The position numbers were made by a program, and so were the translations under genes. The notes under the pieces were generated by a model. That model saw only the letters and a list, made by a program, of their open reading frames with translations. It was not told the DNA's origin and did not search any database. DNA of 6,772 bases from the NCBI GenBank assembly GCA_003511465.1, contig DOID01000001.1, positions 51,513 through 58,284 on the forward strand, in the 5' to 3' direction. The stretch is from Bacillota bacterium. Its GTDB lineage: Bacteria; Bacillota; UBA4882; UBA10575. Below, one piece after another: positions 1 to 6,208 of this stretch (positions are counted from its first letter, which is position 1; each line of letters begins with the position of its first letter).

Positions 1-1299
1 GAAGTAACCAATGTCAAAGAGGTTGTCACCAGCTTGGCTTTGGGTTATCCGGAGATCTCTTTCCGTCTGGAACATCACGGTATGGAGCTGGTGCATACCT
101 TGGGCACTGACGACTATAGCGAGACCCTGGAGCAGATCTTCAGCCCCAATATTTGCCAAGAATTATTTCCCATCGTCGGAACCTTCGGACCGCTAAGGCT
201 GACCGGTTTTCTCGGTCGCCCCAATATTGCCAGAGGCAACCGGGGTTTGCAATATTTCTTTTTAAACCGACGGTTGTTCCACTCTCGTATGATTGCCGCG
301 GCCGCCGAAAAAGCCTATGATACTTTACTGCCAGTGGCGCGGTTTCCCTTTTTACTGCTCCAGCTTGAGCTCCCCCCAGAGCTGGTGGATATCAATGTCC
401 ACCCGACGAAGATGGAGGTTAAATTTCGGGAGGAAAAAGAGATCTTCCGCGGGATTTTACAGCTGCTCAAATCGGCTTTGGAAACCAACGTAACGACTAC
501 TCCATGGCGACCACGGTACAAACCTCCGGTGCTCCCGGTCCGGGAACAGCTAACACCGATCGTGGTGCCCTTAACGAACACAGGAGAAGAAGCCAGCTCC
601 ATGGAGACCGCAGCTCCGATCGATTTAACATCTTCGATTGCGCTAAAAGAAAGCTCCGTACCCTTTGGTACGGAGCAGACCAAGACGCCTCCCCCTCCGC
701 TGTCGGTTGTACCCACCGATCAGACCATGGGTGGAAGTGAAAGCGACCGGATTTTCAACTTGTTCGATACCTACCTTTTGTGGGAAGACGCCTCCGCTTT
801 GGTATTGGTCGATCAGCACGCTGCCCACGAACGGATTCTTTATGACCGGCTCTGCTCTGGTTCTGGCCCGAATATGCAGTATTTTCTGACGCCCCTCACC
901 GTTGAATTAAGCGGCGCCCAGCAGCAAACCCTGGATGAAGAAGGGGAAATGCTCCGCGAATTGGGATGGGATTTTGCGCCCTTTGGCGGCGAGGCGATTA
1001 TTCTCCGCTCCGGACCGCAGGATTTACCCGTGGCGGAAGTTGAAGAGTTATTCCTTAGTCTCCTGAACGAACTTGGTGGAACCAACGTCGGACGGGAAGC
1101 GGATCCCAAAGAACGCTTTTGGAAAATTACCGCTTGCCGACAGGCGGTTAAGGCCGGAGCACGGCTGGGGCCGGAAGAAGCGGCCGCCCTGCTCCGTGAT
1201 CTGCGGCATACAACGGTACCCCAAACCTGTCCCCATGGACGACCGACGATGGTTGCCATCGGTAAAACCGAGATCGAAAAGATGTTTAAACGGAGGTAA
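1..1299 (+). CDS. mutL: DNA mismatch repair protein MutL (5' end missing)
   Basis: MutL links mismatch recognition by MutS to strand incision. The reading frame is open from base 1 and gives 432 residues; about 200 residues with the GHKL ATPase core would lie upstream. Visible parts are the end of the ATPase/transducer region, with the family signature VDINVHPTKMEVKF around codons 129-142, then a proline-rich, low-conservation linker (about 160-245), then the C-terminal dimerisation/endonuclease domain. That domain has DQHAAHERILYD (271-282), ACRQAVKAG (about 378) and CPHGRPT (410-416), ending in the usual FKR. The family's metal-binding motif is DQHA(X)2E(X)4E; here the last Glu is Asp, a conservative change. 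The enzyme is therefore inferred to be a latent endonuclease, as in bacteria lacking MutH. Its stop codon abuts the miaA start. The linker DNA contains a perfect 10-bp inverted repeat, listed separately. Confidence 0.97.
   Translation, partial: EVTNVKEVVTSLALGYPEISFRLEHHGMELVHTLGTDDYSETLEQIFSPNICQELFPIVGTFGPLRLTGFLGRPNIARGNRGLQYFFLNRRLFHSRMIAAAAEKAYDTLLPVARFPFLLLQLELPPELVDINVHPTKMEVKFREEKEIFRGILQLLKSALETNVTTTPWRPRYKPPVLPVREQLTPIVVPLTNTGEEASSMETAAPIDLTSSIALKESSVPFGTEQTKTPPPPLSVVPTDQTMGGSESDRIFNLFDTYLLWEDASALVLVDQHAAHERILYDRLCSGSGPNMQYFLTPLTVELSGAQQQTLDEEGEMLRELGWDFAPFGGEAIILRSGPQDLPVAEVEELFLSLLNELGGTNVGREADPKERFWKITACRQAVKAGARLGPEEAAALLRDLRHTTVPQTCPHGRPTMVAIGKTEIEKMFKRR
653..676 (-). terminator. 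Perfect 10-bp hairpin inside mutL, terminator-like on the minus strand
   Basis: GCTCCGTACC (653-662) and GGTACGGAGC (667-676) are perfect reverse complements around a 4-base loop. Read on the minus strand, the stem is followed at once by TTTCTTTT (complement of 645-652), the layout of an intrinsic terminator. On the plus strand no T tract follows. It lies in DNA encoding the variable MutL linker, where protein constraint is weak. Termination of antisense transcripts is an inference. Confidence 0.4.
1292..1296 (+). promoter_or_regulatory. Ribosome binding site of miaA, decides the start
   Basis: GGAGG lies in the last two sense codons of mutL. It is 3 bases from the ATG at 1300 and 6 bases from the ATG at 1303. 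Normal SD spacing favours the second ATG. Either way the two genes should be translationally coupled. Confidence 0.6.
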
Positions 1300-1302
1300 A
1301 TG

Positions 1303-2247
1303 ATGCAACCGCTCATCATCCTCGTTGGTCCGACCGCAGTAGGTAAAACCGATCTGGCCGTTAATTTGGCTTTACATTTTGGCGCGGAGATTATCTCCGC
1401 CGACTCCATGCAGATCTACCGCGGACTGGATATCGGTACCGCCAAACCTTCGCTGCCGGAAAGAAGGGGGGTCCCCCACCATTTGATTGATGTGGCCCTT
1501 CCGGATCAGCCCTTTACGGTCGTTGATTATCAGGAGCATTATCAAAGGATTAAAGCCCGGCTTGAGGCGGGAGGGACGCTACCGCTCCTCACCGGGGGAA
1601 CCGGATTATACATTCGAGCGGTGACCCAGGGTTTTATATTTCCTGCTACTCCGCCGAATCTGGAGTTGCGCGCGGCCCTGCGACAGGAAGCGGAGATGAG
1701 CGGACGGCAAGCCGTCTACCAACGTTTAGAGGAACTCGATCCGAATGCCGCCCAGAAGATCCATCCCCAGGATCTGAAGCGAACCCTCCGGGCCTTGGAA
1801 GTGACACTAGCTTCGGGACGGCCTTTTTCCGAGCAACAACAGGCGCAGCGCAGGGAATTACCACCTAACATGATCTACCTGGGCTTAACAAGGACCAGGT
1901 CCGAACTTTACGACCGGATTAATCGTCGCGTCGACCAGATGATCGGCGCTGGTTTGGTCGAGGAAGTGGCCTCCCTGATGGCGAAGGGTTATCAATCGGA
2001 TCTGCCATCGATGCAAGGTTTAGGATATAAAGAATTAATCCCGGCGATCCGTGGAGAAATCACGATGGAAGAGGCCGTAGACTTAATAAAGCAACGGACT
2101 CGACGGTATGCCAAGCGGCAGGAAACCTGGTTTCGGCGAGAACCGGTGGAAAGATGGTTCTGCTTAAACGGGGAAGCAGGAGGGGATAATAATCAAAAGA
2201 TCTTGCATTATTTAGAAGGGAGATTAAACCAAGTGTCGAATAAATAA
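1303..2247 (+). CDS. miaA: tRNA dimethylallyltransferase MiaA
   Basis: MiaA transfers the dimethylallyl group of DMAPP to N6 of adenosine-37 in tRNAs that read UNN codons; in most bacteria MiaB then methylthiolates it. The 314-residue product has the usual family length. Counting from the first of two tandem ATGs (1300), it shows the P-loop GPTAVGKT (10-17), the SADSMQIYRGLDIGTAKP segment (33-50) with the catalytic-type Asp35, HHLID (60-64), GGTGLYIRAV (99-108), KRTLRALEV (160-168), GLGYKEL (240-246) and the C-terminal TRRYAKRQETWFRR (267-280). All are characteristic of the family and nothing looks degraded. I chose the ATG at 1303 over 1300 because of SD spacing; the products differ by one Met. 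It sits directly after mutL and before hfq, the usual order in Bacillota and many Proteobacteria. Confidence 0.97.
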   Translation: MQPLIILVGPTAVGKTDLAVNLALHFGAEIISADSMQIYRGLDIGTAKPSLPERRGVPHHLIDVALPDQPFTVVDYQEHYQRIKARLEAGGTLPLLTGGTGLYIRAVTQGFIFPATPPNLELRAALRQEAEMSGRQAVYQRLEELDPNAAQKIHPQDLKRTLRALEVTLASGRPFSEQQQAQRRELPPNMIYLGLTRTRSELYDRINRRVDQMIGAGLVEEVASLMAKGYQSDLPSMQGLGYKELIPAIRGEITMEEAVDLIKQRTRRYAKRQETWFRREPVERWFCLNGEAGGDNNQKILHYLEGRLNQVSNK

Positions 2248-2309
2248 TGATAGTATCAGGTTTTCTAAAAAAATATGGGTTTGTTGTTTTATTTTGGAGG
2301 TGAAATGTT

Positions 2310-2552
2310 GTGAGTAAGCCCGTCATTAATTTGCAGGATGGTTTTTTGAATCAAGTCCGTAAAGAGAGTGTTCCGGTCACAGTTTATTTGGTGAATGGGT
2401 TTCAAGTCCGAGGTTTGGTCAAAGGGTTTGACAATTTTACGGTAATTTTGGACAGTGAAGGAAAGCCTGAACTCATTTACAAACACGCAATTTCAACGAT
2501 TATCCCTTCCCGTCCGCTCCGGGAGTTTAGTGGGGAACCGCGGGTTGAGTAA
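2310..2552 (+). CDS. hfq: RNA chaperone Hfq
   Basis: Hfq is a ring-shaped hexameric Sm-like protein that binds small RNAs and mRNA tails. The 80-residue product begins at GTG, preceded by GGAGGTG with 7 bases of spacing (9 from the GGAGG core); an ATG five bases upstream is out of frame and hits a stop at once. The Sm1 region is seen in NLQDGFLNQVRKE, VTVYLVNGFQVRG and FDNFTVIL, and the Sm2 motif in YKHAISTI, including the Tyr-Lys-His trio that contacts uridine-rich RNA. There is only a short tail (SRPLREFSGEPRVE), as usual for Gram-positive Hfq and unlike the long tail of enterobacterial forms. It may be cotranscribed with miaA, but the 62-base AT-rich gap leaves room for its own promoter. 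A terminator follows 39 bases after the stop. Confidence 0.97.
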   Translation: MSKPVINLQDGFLNQVRKESVPVTVYLVNGFQVRGLVKGFDNFTVILDSEGKPELIYKHAISTIIPSRPLREFSGEPRVE

Positions 2553-2591
2553 TTTTGGCTGATTCGGTGATTTGAAGTGAGATTTTGGATT

Positions 2592-2622
2592 AAAAAGGGT
2601 AGCAACCAGTCTGCCCTTTTTT
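2592..2622 (+). terminator. Rho-independent terminator after hfq
   Basis: AAAAAGGGTAG (2592-2602) pairs with CTGCCCTTTTT (2611-2621), with one G-T wobble, around the 8-base loop CAACCAGT. The descending arm itself supplies a run of six T. It marks the probable end of the mutL-miaA-hfq transcript. Because the A-rich arm precedes the stem, the reverse strand could also terminate here. Confidence 0.85.
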
Positions 2623-2652
2623 GGTATTAAGCCTCTCTCTAACGATTAAATC

Positions 2653-2659
2653 AAGGTGG
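2653..2659 (+). promoter_or_regulatory. Ribosome binding site of the prephenate dehydratase gene, decides the start
   Basis: AAGGTGG lies 6 bases before the ATG at 2666. Longer in-frame starts run back into the T tract of the upstream terminator and have no SD, so 2666 is preferred. Confidence 0.75.
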
Positions 2660-2665
2660 TGCCAG

Positions 2666-3538
2666 ATGCGGATCGTTACACTTGGACCAAAAGGGACTTT
2701 CTCCGAGGAGGCGGCGCTGCTTTATCAACAAAGAAGCGGAGCGCGTGATCGGCAGCCGGAAATTGGATTTGACACGATCCTTGGTTGTTTCGAACAGTTA
2801 GAAGCCCAGCAGGTGGAAAGGATTGTATTACCGGCCGAGAATATGGTGGATGGAATTATCGGTTTAACCTTTGATCTGTTGCTTGAAAAACATGATTTTA
2901 TAAAAGTCTGTGATGAAGTACATGTTAAGATTAGACATGTTCTCGCGAGCAGACGTGGTGAAGCGTCTGCGCTTACCGCGGTTCTTTCCCACCCCTCCGC
3001 GTTAAACCAATGTGCCCATAATCTTGCTGCACATTTTTCGCAGACTCAGCAGATCCCGGTCTCCTCCACGGGGGAAGCCGCCTTCCGAGCGGCAAACGAA
3101 GACGGCCTCGCTGCGCTCTGTTCGCCGCCAACGGCACGGCAATATGGGCTAAAAATTATTCGGGACCAGATGGAGGATTATCCACAGAATCAGACACGTT
3201 TTTTTGTCTGTGCTTTGACTGATGCGCCACCAACCGGTCAAGATCGTACCCTTTTAGCTGTTCGCTTTGGGAGCAATCATCCGGGACAATTGGCTACGAT
3301 CACCCAAATATTGGCGGAGCACGGGATCGATCTTACCTTTGTTCAGTCGCGACCCTATAAAATTAAACCCCAAGATTATGTGCTCTGCTTTGAAATGGAT
3401 GGCCATCGTACGGATCCCAGTTTAAAGCAGGCTTTTGCCCGAATCGAAGAGTATGTTAGAAAAACCGGAGGTTGGAAGCGGATCTTAGGAAGTTATCCGC
3501 GTCGAGAAAGCGAGGAGTATATTGTTGCAGGGGATTGA
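2666..3538 (+). CDS. pheA: Prephenate dehydratase with C-terminal ACT domain
   Basis: The enzyme decarboxylates and dehydrates prephenate to phenylpyruvate, the committed step of phenylalanine synthesis. The 290-residue product is the size of monofunctional bacterial enzymes, with no chorismate mutase part. The catalytic domain (about 1-185) starts with GPKGTFSEEA (7-16) and has PAEN (56-59), SHP with Ser108, NQC with Gln115 and NQTRF (175-179). These match the Asn, Ser, Gln and Thr described as active-site residues in the E. coli enzyme. The ACT domain (about 194-280) ends in LGSYPR (274-279). Its usual Phe-binding signatures are altered: NHPGQL (204-209) where a GAL-type motif is usual, and QSRP (227-230) instead of ESRP. 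Feedback inhibition could therefore differ, which is inference. The stop codon is 10 bases before the next start, so the two genes probably form one unit. No convincing promoter lies in the 43 bases after the hfq terminator. Confidence 0.93.
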   Translation: MRIVTLGPKGTFSEEAALLYQQRSGARDRQPEIGFDTILGCFEQLEAQQVERIVLPAENMVDGIIGLTFDLLLEKHDFIKVCDEVHVKIRHVLASRRGEASALTAVLSHPSALNQCAHNLAAHFSQTQQIPVSSTGEAAFRAANEDGLAALCSPPTARQYGLKIIRDQMEDYPQNQTRFFVCALTDAPPTGQDRTLLAVRFGSNHPGQLATITQILAEHGIDLTFVQSRPYKIKPQDYVLCFEMDGHRTDPSLKQAFARIEEYVRKTGGWKRILGSYPRRESEEYIVAGD

Positions 3539-3548
3539 AGGAGAAATA

Positions 3549-4772
3549 ATGGCGATTGTCAATAAAGCAGAACAAGCCTTAGGACCGGTTTTTGCCGCTT
3601 TTGAAGAGATCGCCCTCTATAATCAGGATAAAGTGTTAAAGGCTTTCCAGGCGGAGAAGGTTGGAACTCATCATTTTACCACTTCGACCGGTTACGGGTA
3701 TGATGATTTAGGCCGAGATACCCTAGAACGGGTCTTTGCCCGTTCGTTTGGCGCTGAAGCCGCTCTGGTTCGCCAGCAGATCGTTTCTGGTACCCATGCT
3801 ATCAACCTGTGCCTGTCGGGGTTGCTGCGGCCGGGTGATGAACTAATCTTTGCCACTGGGTTACCATACGATACCTTACGGACCGTATGCGGGCTAGAGG
3901 GGAACGCGCCGGGGAATCTCCGGGAGTATGGGGTCACGGTCAAAACTATTCCGCTTCTGGCCGACGGGAAAATCGATCAGGATCAGTTGCTTTCCGCTCT
4001 AAGCAACCGCACCCGGATGGTGGCTTTCCAGCGTTCCTGTGGTTACGAAGCCCACCGTTCTTTTACGATCGAACAGTTGGCGCCAGTTTTTACCGCGCTG
4101 AGCCAGCTCCCTACCGTGCCAGTTATTTTTGTGGATAATTGTTACGGCGAGTTTGTGGAGAAAACAGAACCTTTAACGGTTGGGGCTGATTTGATCGCCG
4201 GTTCTTTGATCAAAAATCCAGGCGGAGGTTGGATTCCTTCCGGCGGTTATATTGCCGGAAAAAAAGAACTCATCCACCAGGTGGCTTCCCGTCTTTATGC
4301 TCCCGGTTTGGCGGGAGAAGTCGGACCTTCCTTGATGAATTTGCGCCTCTTTTTTCAGGGCTTTTTCGATGCTCCCCACCGGGTGTACGAAATGTTGATG
4401 GCAGCCGCCCTGTTTGCTCAGGTCTTTTCCGAACTTGGGTTTACGGTGGCGCCAATGGCGACTGAACCCCGTACCGATGTAATTCAACGCATCGATCTGC
4501 TTACGCCCGAACGGTTGCTTACAGTCTGCCGGAGTTTACAGCAGAATTCCCCGGTGGATAGTTATCTAACCCCTGAACCGGCGGCAATGCCCGGTTATCA
4601 GGACCGCGTCATTATGGCGGCGGGAACATTTATTAATGGTGCGACCAGTGAATTATCGGCCGATGCTCCGTTTAAACCTCCGTATAGTCTTTATTTTCAG
4701 GGTTGTCTCTCCTATCTTCATGCCAAGATTGGCTTAATGGCAATCTTAAAACAGTTAAAAAATGAGCTTTAA
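3549..4772 (+). CDS. ynbB: YnbB-like PLP-dependent protein (methionine gamma-lyase family, 'aluminium resistance' type)
   Basis: This is a fold-type I PLP enzyme of the group annotated as methionine gamma-lyase family or aluminium resistance protein (B. subtilis YnbB); its physiological substrate is not established. The 407-residue product has the usual length. It shows the conserved N-terminal segment HHFTTSTGYGYDDLGRD (41-57), SGTHA (80-84) in the expected cofactor-phosphate region, VDNCYGEFVE (195-204) with Asp196 placed to contact the pyridine nitrogen, and GSLIKNPGGGWIPSGGYIAGK (218-238), where Lys222 is the likely Schiff-base lysine. The start at ATG 3549 is set by AAGGAG (3538-3543), 5 bases upstream; that SD begins on the last base of the preceding stop codon. 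In other Bacillota this gene lies near hfq, often with hflX between; here the prephenate dehydratase gene holds that place. The function label is a family name only. Confidence 0.9.
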   Translation: MAIVNKAEQALGPVFAAFEEIALYNQDKVLKAFQAEKVGTHHFTTSTGYGYDDLGRDTLERVFARSFGAEAALVRQQIVSGTHAINLCLSGLLRPGDELIFATGLPYDTLRTVCGLEGNAPGNLREYGVTVKTIPLLADGKIDQDQLLSALSNRTRMVAFQRSCGYEAHRSFTIEQLAPVFTALSQLPTVPVIFVDNCYGEFVEKTEPLTVGADLIAGSLIKNPGGGWIPSGGYIAGKKELIHQVASRLYAPGLAGEVGPSLMNLRLFFQGFFDAPHRVYEMLMAAALFAQVFSELGFTVAPMATEPRTDVIQRIDLLTPERLLTVCRSLQQNSPVDSYLTPEPAAMPGYQDRVIMAAGTFINGATSELSADAPFKPPYSLYFQGCLSYLHAKIGLMAILKQLKNEL

Positions 4773-4819
4773 AGCAGGAAATAGAAGAAAAGACGGGAAT
4801 ATAAAAATTGTTGATCATG

Positions 4820-4824
4820 AGGAG
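4820..4824 (+). promoter_or_regulatory. Ribosome binding site of the zinc-ribbon gene, favours a TTG start
   Basis: AGGAG lies 2 bases before an ATG (4827), which is too close, and overlaps the GTG at 4824. It is 8 bases before an in-frame TTG at 4833. Spacing favours TTG. Confidence 0.5.
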
Positions 4825-4832
4825 TGATGGGA

Positions 4833-5210
4833 TTGGATTCAACAATAGTGTCAATTATAATTAAAGTGGCACTGGCCGGCGGCTTAATGTTCTTCCTATA
4901 TAAAGATGCGCGGGCGCGAGATTATTCCTGGTTCATGTGGACTTTTGCCCCGGTGATCATTTTATTCACCTCTAGTCTGGGCAGTTCCCTGTTTTTGCTG
5001 GCCCTTATTCTTGTGATGTACATGGCGACCAGACCAAAAGGGGAGATCCGCGTTTGTCCCCATTGCGGGAAGAAAGTCCATTACATTTTGGCGTTTTGCC
5101 CTTTCTGTCGTAAATCGGTGAAAAAAGAATGCTTACGGTGCCATGATACGGTGGATTGGGATGCAGAACGGTGTCCGCATTGTGGTTCGATGAACTTGAC
5201 CAAATTTTAG
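4833..5210 (+). CDS. Small membrane protein with C-terminal double zinc ribbon, function unknown
   Basis: I do not recognise a named family beyond the zinc-ribbon domain. From the TTG start the product has 125 residues. One hydrophobic segment spans about 5-23; after a short charged loop (KDARARD) there is a second, longer hydrophobic stretch (about 32-65) that could be one or two helices. The tail after RPKG is soluble and holds four Cys pairs: CPHC (75-78), CPFC (89-92), CLRC (100-103) and CPHC (114-117). This pattern fits two rubredoxin-like zinc knuckles, as in the double zinc ribbon domain. The positively charged residues after the last helix suggest that the zinc part faces the cytoplasm. 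GTG 4824 and ATG 4827 are alternative starts with poorer SD spacing. It follows the PLP enzyme gene after about 60 bases and precedes the MgtC-like gene. A sensor or scaffold role is possible but unsupported. Confidence 0.85.
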   Translation: MDSTIVSIIIKVALAGGLMFFLYKDARARDYSWFMWTFAPVIILFTSSLGSSLFLLALILVMYMATRPKGEIRVCPHCGKKVHYILAFCPFCRKSVKKECLRCHDTVDWDAERCPHCGSMNLTKF

Positions 5211-5224
5211 CAGTATACTGCGAG

Positions 5225-5246
5225 CAGCCGCCGTCCCTGGCGGTTG
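5225..5246 (+). promoter_or_regulatory. GC-rich hairpin just upstream of the mgtC-like ribosome binding site
   Basis: CAGCCGCC (5225-5232) pairs with GGCGGTTG (5239-5246), with one G-T wobble, around the loop GTCCCT. The stem ends 9 bases before the SD and is followed by T-rich sequence (TTGGTTTAT), but not a clean T run. It could be a weak terminator, an mRNA stability element or a translation control element. A perfect 10-base palindrome, CAGTATACTG, lies just before it at 5211-5220. Confidence 0.45.
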
Positions 5247-5255
5247 TTGGTTTAT

Positions 5256-5264
5256 AAGGAGGGG
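5256..5264 (+). promoter_or_regulatory. Strong SD facing a non-canonical start (ATC)
   Basis: AAGGAGGGG is the only good SD near the start of the MgtC-like gene. The in-frame codon at standard distance is ATC at 5271, with CTG at 5277 slightly further. The canonical in-frame choices are TTG at 5244 or 5247, upstream of the SD itself, and ATG at 5298, which cuts into the first membrane helix. Confidence 0.6.
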
Positions 5265-5270
5265 AGTACC

Positions 5271-5915
5271 ATCACCCTGGCGATTTTAGTACGCTTAATG
5301 GTCGCAACCTTATTGGGAGCTGTGATCGGCTTGGAGCGGGAACAACATGGTCGGCCCGCCGGTTTACGGACCCATATCTTAGTTGCGCTTGGTTCCTGTT
5401 TGATCATGTTAGTTTCGATTTATGGTTTTCCCAGTGGGACTGGCTCGGACCCGGCTCGACTGGCTGCTCAGGTAGTTAGCGGGATTGGTTTTTTAGGTGC
5501 CGGTACGATTCTTCGTGATGGAACCAGTATTCGCGGTTTAACGACGGCAGCCAGTCTTTGGGTGGTAGCAGGCATTGGGCTGGCGGCGGGGACCGGTTTT
5601 TACTGGGCGGCGGCGATCACGACTTTATTTGCGGTTTTAGTGTTGATGTTTTTAGATGATATCGAGCGCAAATTCATTTCCACCTCGACGGGGTACCTCG
5701 AAGCGGAAGTGTCGGATCAACCTGGGACCTTGGCAGCGTTTACTAAGGTCTTTGCTGATTATGGCATCAGTATAAAAAAAATAAATCTGGAAATCGAAGA
5801 TGAAAACAAAAAAGCACTAATTACGCTTCAAGTTAGGGGACATAATATTAATAAAGAAATTCTTCTTGACGAGATCCGTGTACTACCGGGAATCTATAGC
5901 ATAAAATGGAGATAA
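5271..5915 (+). CDS. MgtC/SapB-family membrane protein with C-terminal ACT-like domain
   Basis: MgtC/SapB proteins are inner-membrane proteins linked to Mg2+ limitation, membrane potential and, in pathogens, intracellular survival; many environmental members have no assigned role. Counting from ATC 5271 as residue 1 (214 residues), the family core is clear: GLERE (20-24), RPAGLRTH (28-35), SGIGFLGAGTILRDG (70-84) and RGLTTAASLW (88-97). Hydrophobic segments fall at about 2-18, 34-51, 65-81, 91-108 and 111-128. The C-terminal part (about 143-214) is soluble, with an ACT-like start, YLEAEVSDQPGTLAAFTKVF, as in longer family members. The start is uncertain: the SD fits ATC (or CTG at 5277), and the resulting N-terminus (Thr-Leu-Ala-Ile after the initiator) resembles typical family starts. 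With TTG 5244 the protein would have 223 residues. A hairpin precedes the SD. The next gene begins 21 bases after the stop. Confidence 0.9.
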   Translation: MTLAILVRLMVATLLGAVIGLEREQHGRPAGLRTHILVALGSCLIMLVSIYGFPSGTGSDPARLAAQVVSGIGFLGAGTILRDGTSIRGLTTAASLWVVAGIGLAAGTGFYWAAAITTLFAVLVLMFLDDIERKFISTSTGYLEAEVSDQPGTLAAFTKVFADYGISIKKINLEIEDENKKALITLQVRGHNINKEILLDEIRVLPGIYSIKWR

Positions 5916-5936
5916 GGTGGAGGGAGGATCGAAGCC

Positions 5937-6149
5937 ATGGGGAAAGTCATACCCTTTCCCACAAAAAAAGAAGCAGCTCAGGAGTGGACCGAGTTGACCG
6001 ATGTTACGATCCGCAATAAGATCCTGGCGGGAGAAGCGGAATTCATCGGCATTTTTAACCAAAATGGTTCCCCCTGCTCCTGTTATCGGATGGAGTTTGA
6101 TGACCAAGCTTACTTTGTTTTTGACCTGACAACACGGGACGGCGACTGA
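5937..6149 (+). CDS. Small hypothetical protein, 70 residues
   Basis: I do not recognise this protein. ATG 5937 is preceded by GGAGG with 9 bases of spacing, so it is very probably translated. The N-terminus MGKVIPFPTKKEA is of a type seen at the start of many short Bacillota proteins. There is no signal peptide or membrane segment. The composition is mixed and acidic, with a compact pattern (EFIGIFNQNGSPCSCYRMEFDDQAYFVFDL) that alternates hydrophobic residues and suggests a small beta-rich fold. Two close cysteines, Cys46 and Cys48 (CSC), are present. It starts 21 bases after the MgtC-like gene and ends shortly before the next small gene, which suggests one transcript with both. Confidence 0.7.
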   Translation: MGKVIPFPTKKEAAQEWTELTDVTIRNKILAGEAEFIGIFNQNGSPCSCYRMEFDDQAYFVFDLTTRDGD

Positions 6150-6156
6150 AAATGGG

Positions 6157-6165
6157 AAAGGAGGT
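6157..6165 (+). promoter_or_regulatory. Near-perfect SD with no start codon at the proper distance
   Basis: AAAGGAGGT is close to the full anti-SD complement, yet no ATG, GTG or TTG follows within 5-12 bases. It starts 3 bases after an ATG (6152) that has no SD of its own and opens a longer in-frame version of the next gene. It could help ribosomes reload after the stop at 6147-6149, or be a relic. Confidence 0.45.
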
Positions 6166-6194
6166 AAAAGGCGGCCACAGACCAATTAAATCAA

Positions 6195-6200
6195 GGGGGG
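6195..6200 (+). promoter_or_regulatory. Ribosome binding site of the 108-residue gene, decides the start
   Basis: AAGGGGGG (6193-6200) precedes ATG 6209 with 8 bases of spacing. The earlier in-frame ATG at 6152 has no SD, so 6209 is preferred. Confidence 0.6.
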
Positions 6201-6208
6201 ATTCCGCC

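Noticed and set aside
840..1409. Long open frame on the minus strand (189 codons) opposite the mutL end and miaA start
   Set aside because: It lies fully antisense to two conserved genes, its translation shows no domain pattern, and it has low-complexity Ser/Arg runs typical of a shadow frame.
1703..1716. GACGGC-AA-GCCGTC inverted repeat in miaA
   Set aside because: The 2-base loop cannot close a full stem, and the sequence lies within conserved coding DNA.
2248..2258. Palindrome TGATAGTATCA directly after the miaA stop, as a possible operator
   Set aside because: It is short, has no second copy nearby, and is AT-rich enough to occur by chance; no promoter elements can be placed around it with confidence.
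2560..2660. Possible T-box or attenuator upstream of pheA, since AGGGTAGCAACC vaguely recalls the T-box sequence
   Set aside because: The sequence forms the ascending arm of the terminator itself, the match to the T-box consensus is poor, and there is no room for a stem I between hfq and the terminator.
3726..3745. Perfect 7-bp inverted repeat GAACGGG/CCCGTTC inside the YnbB-like gene
   Set aside because: It lies in well-conserved coding sequence, has no T tract, and is explained by codon choice.
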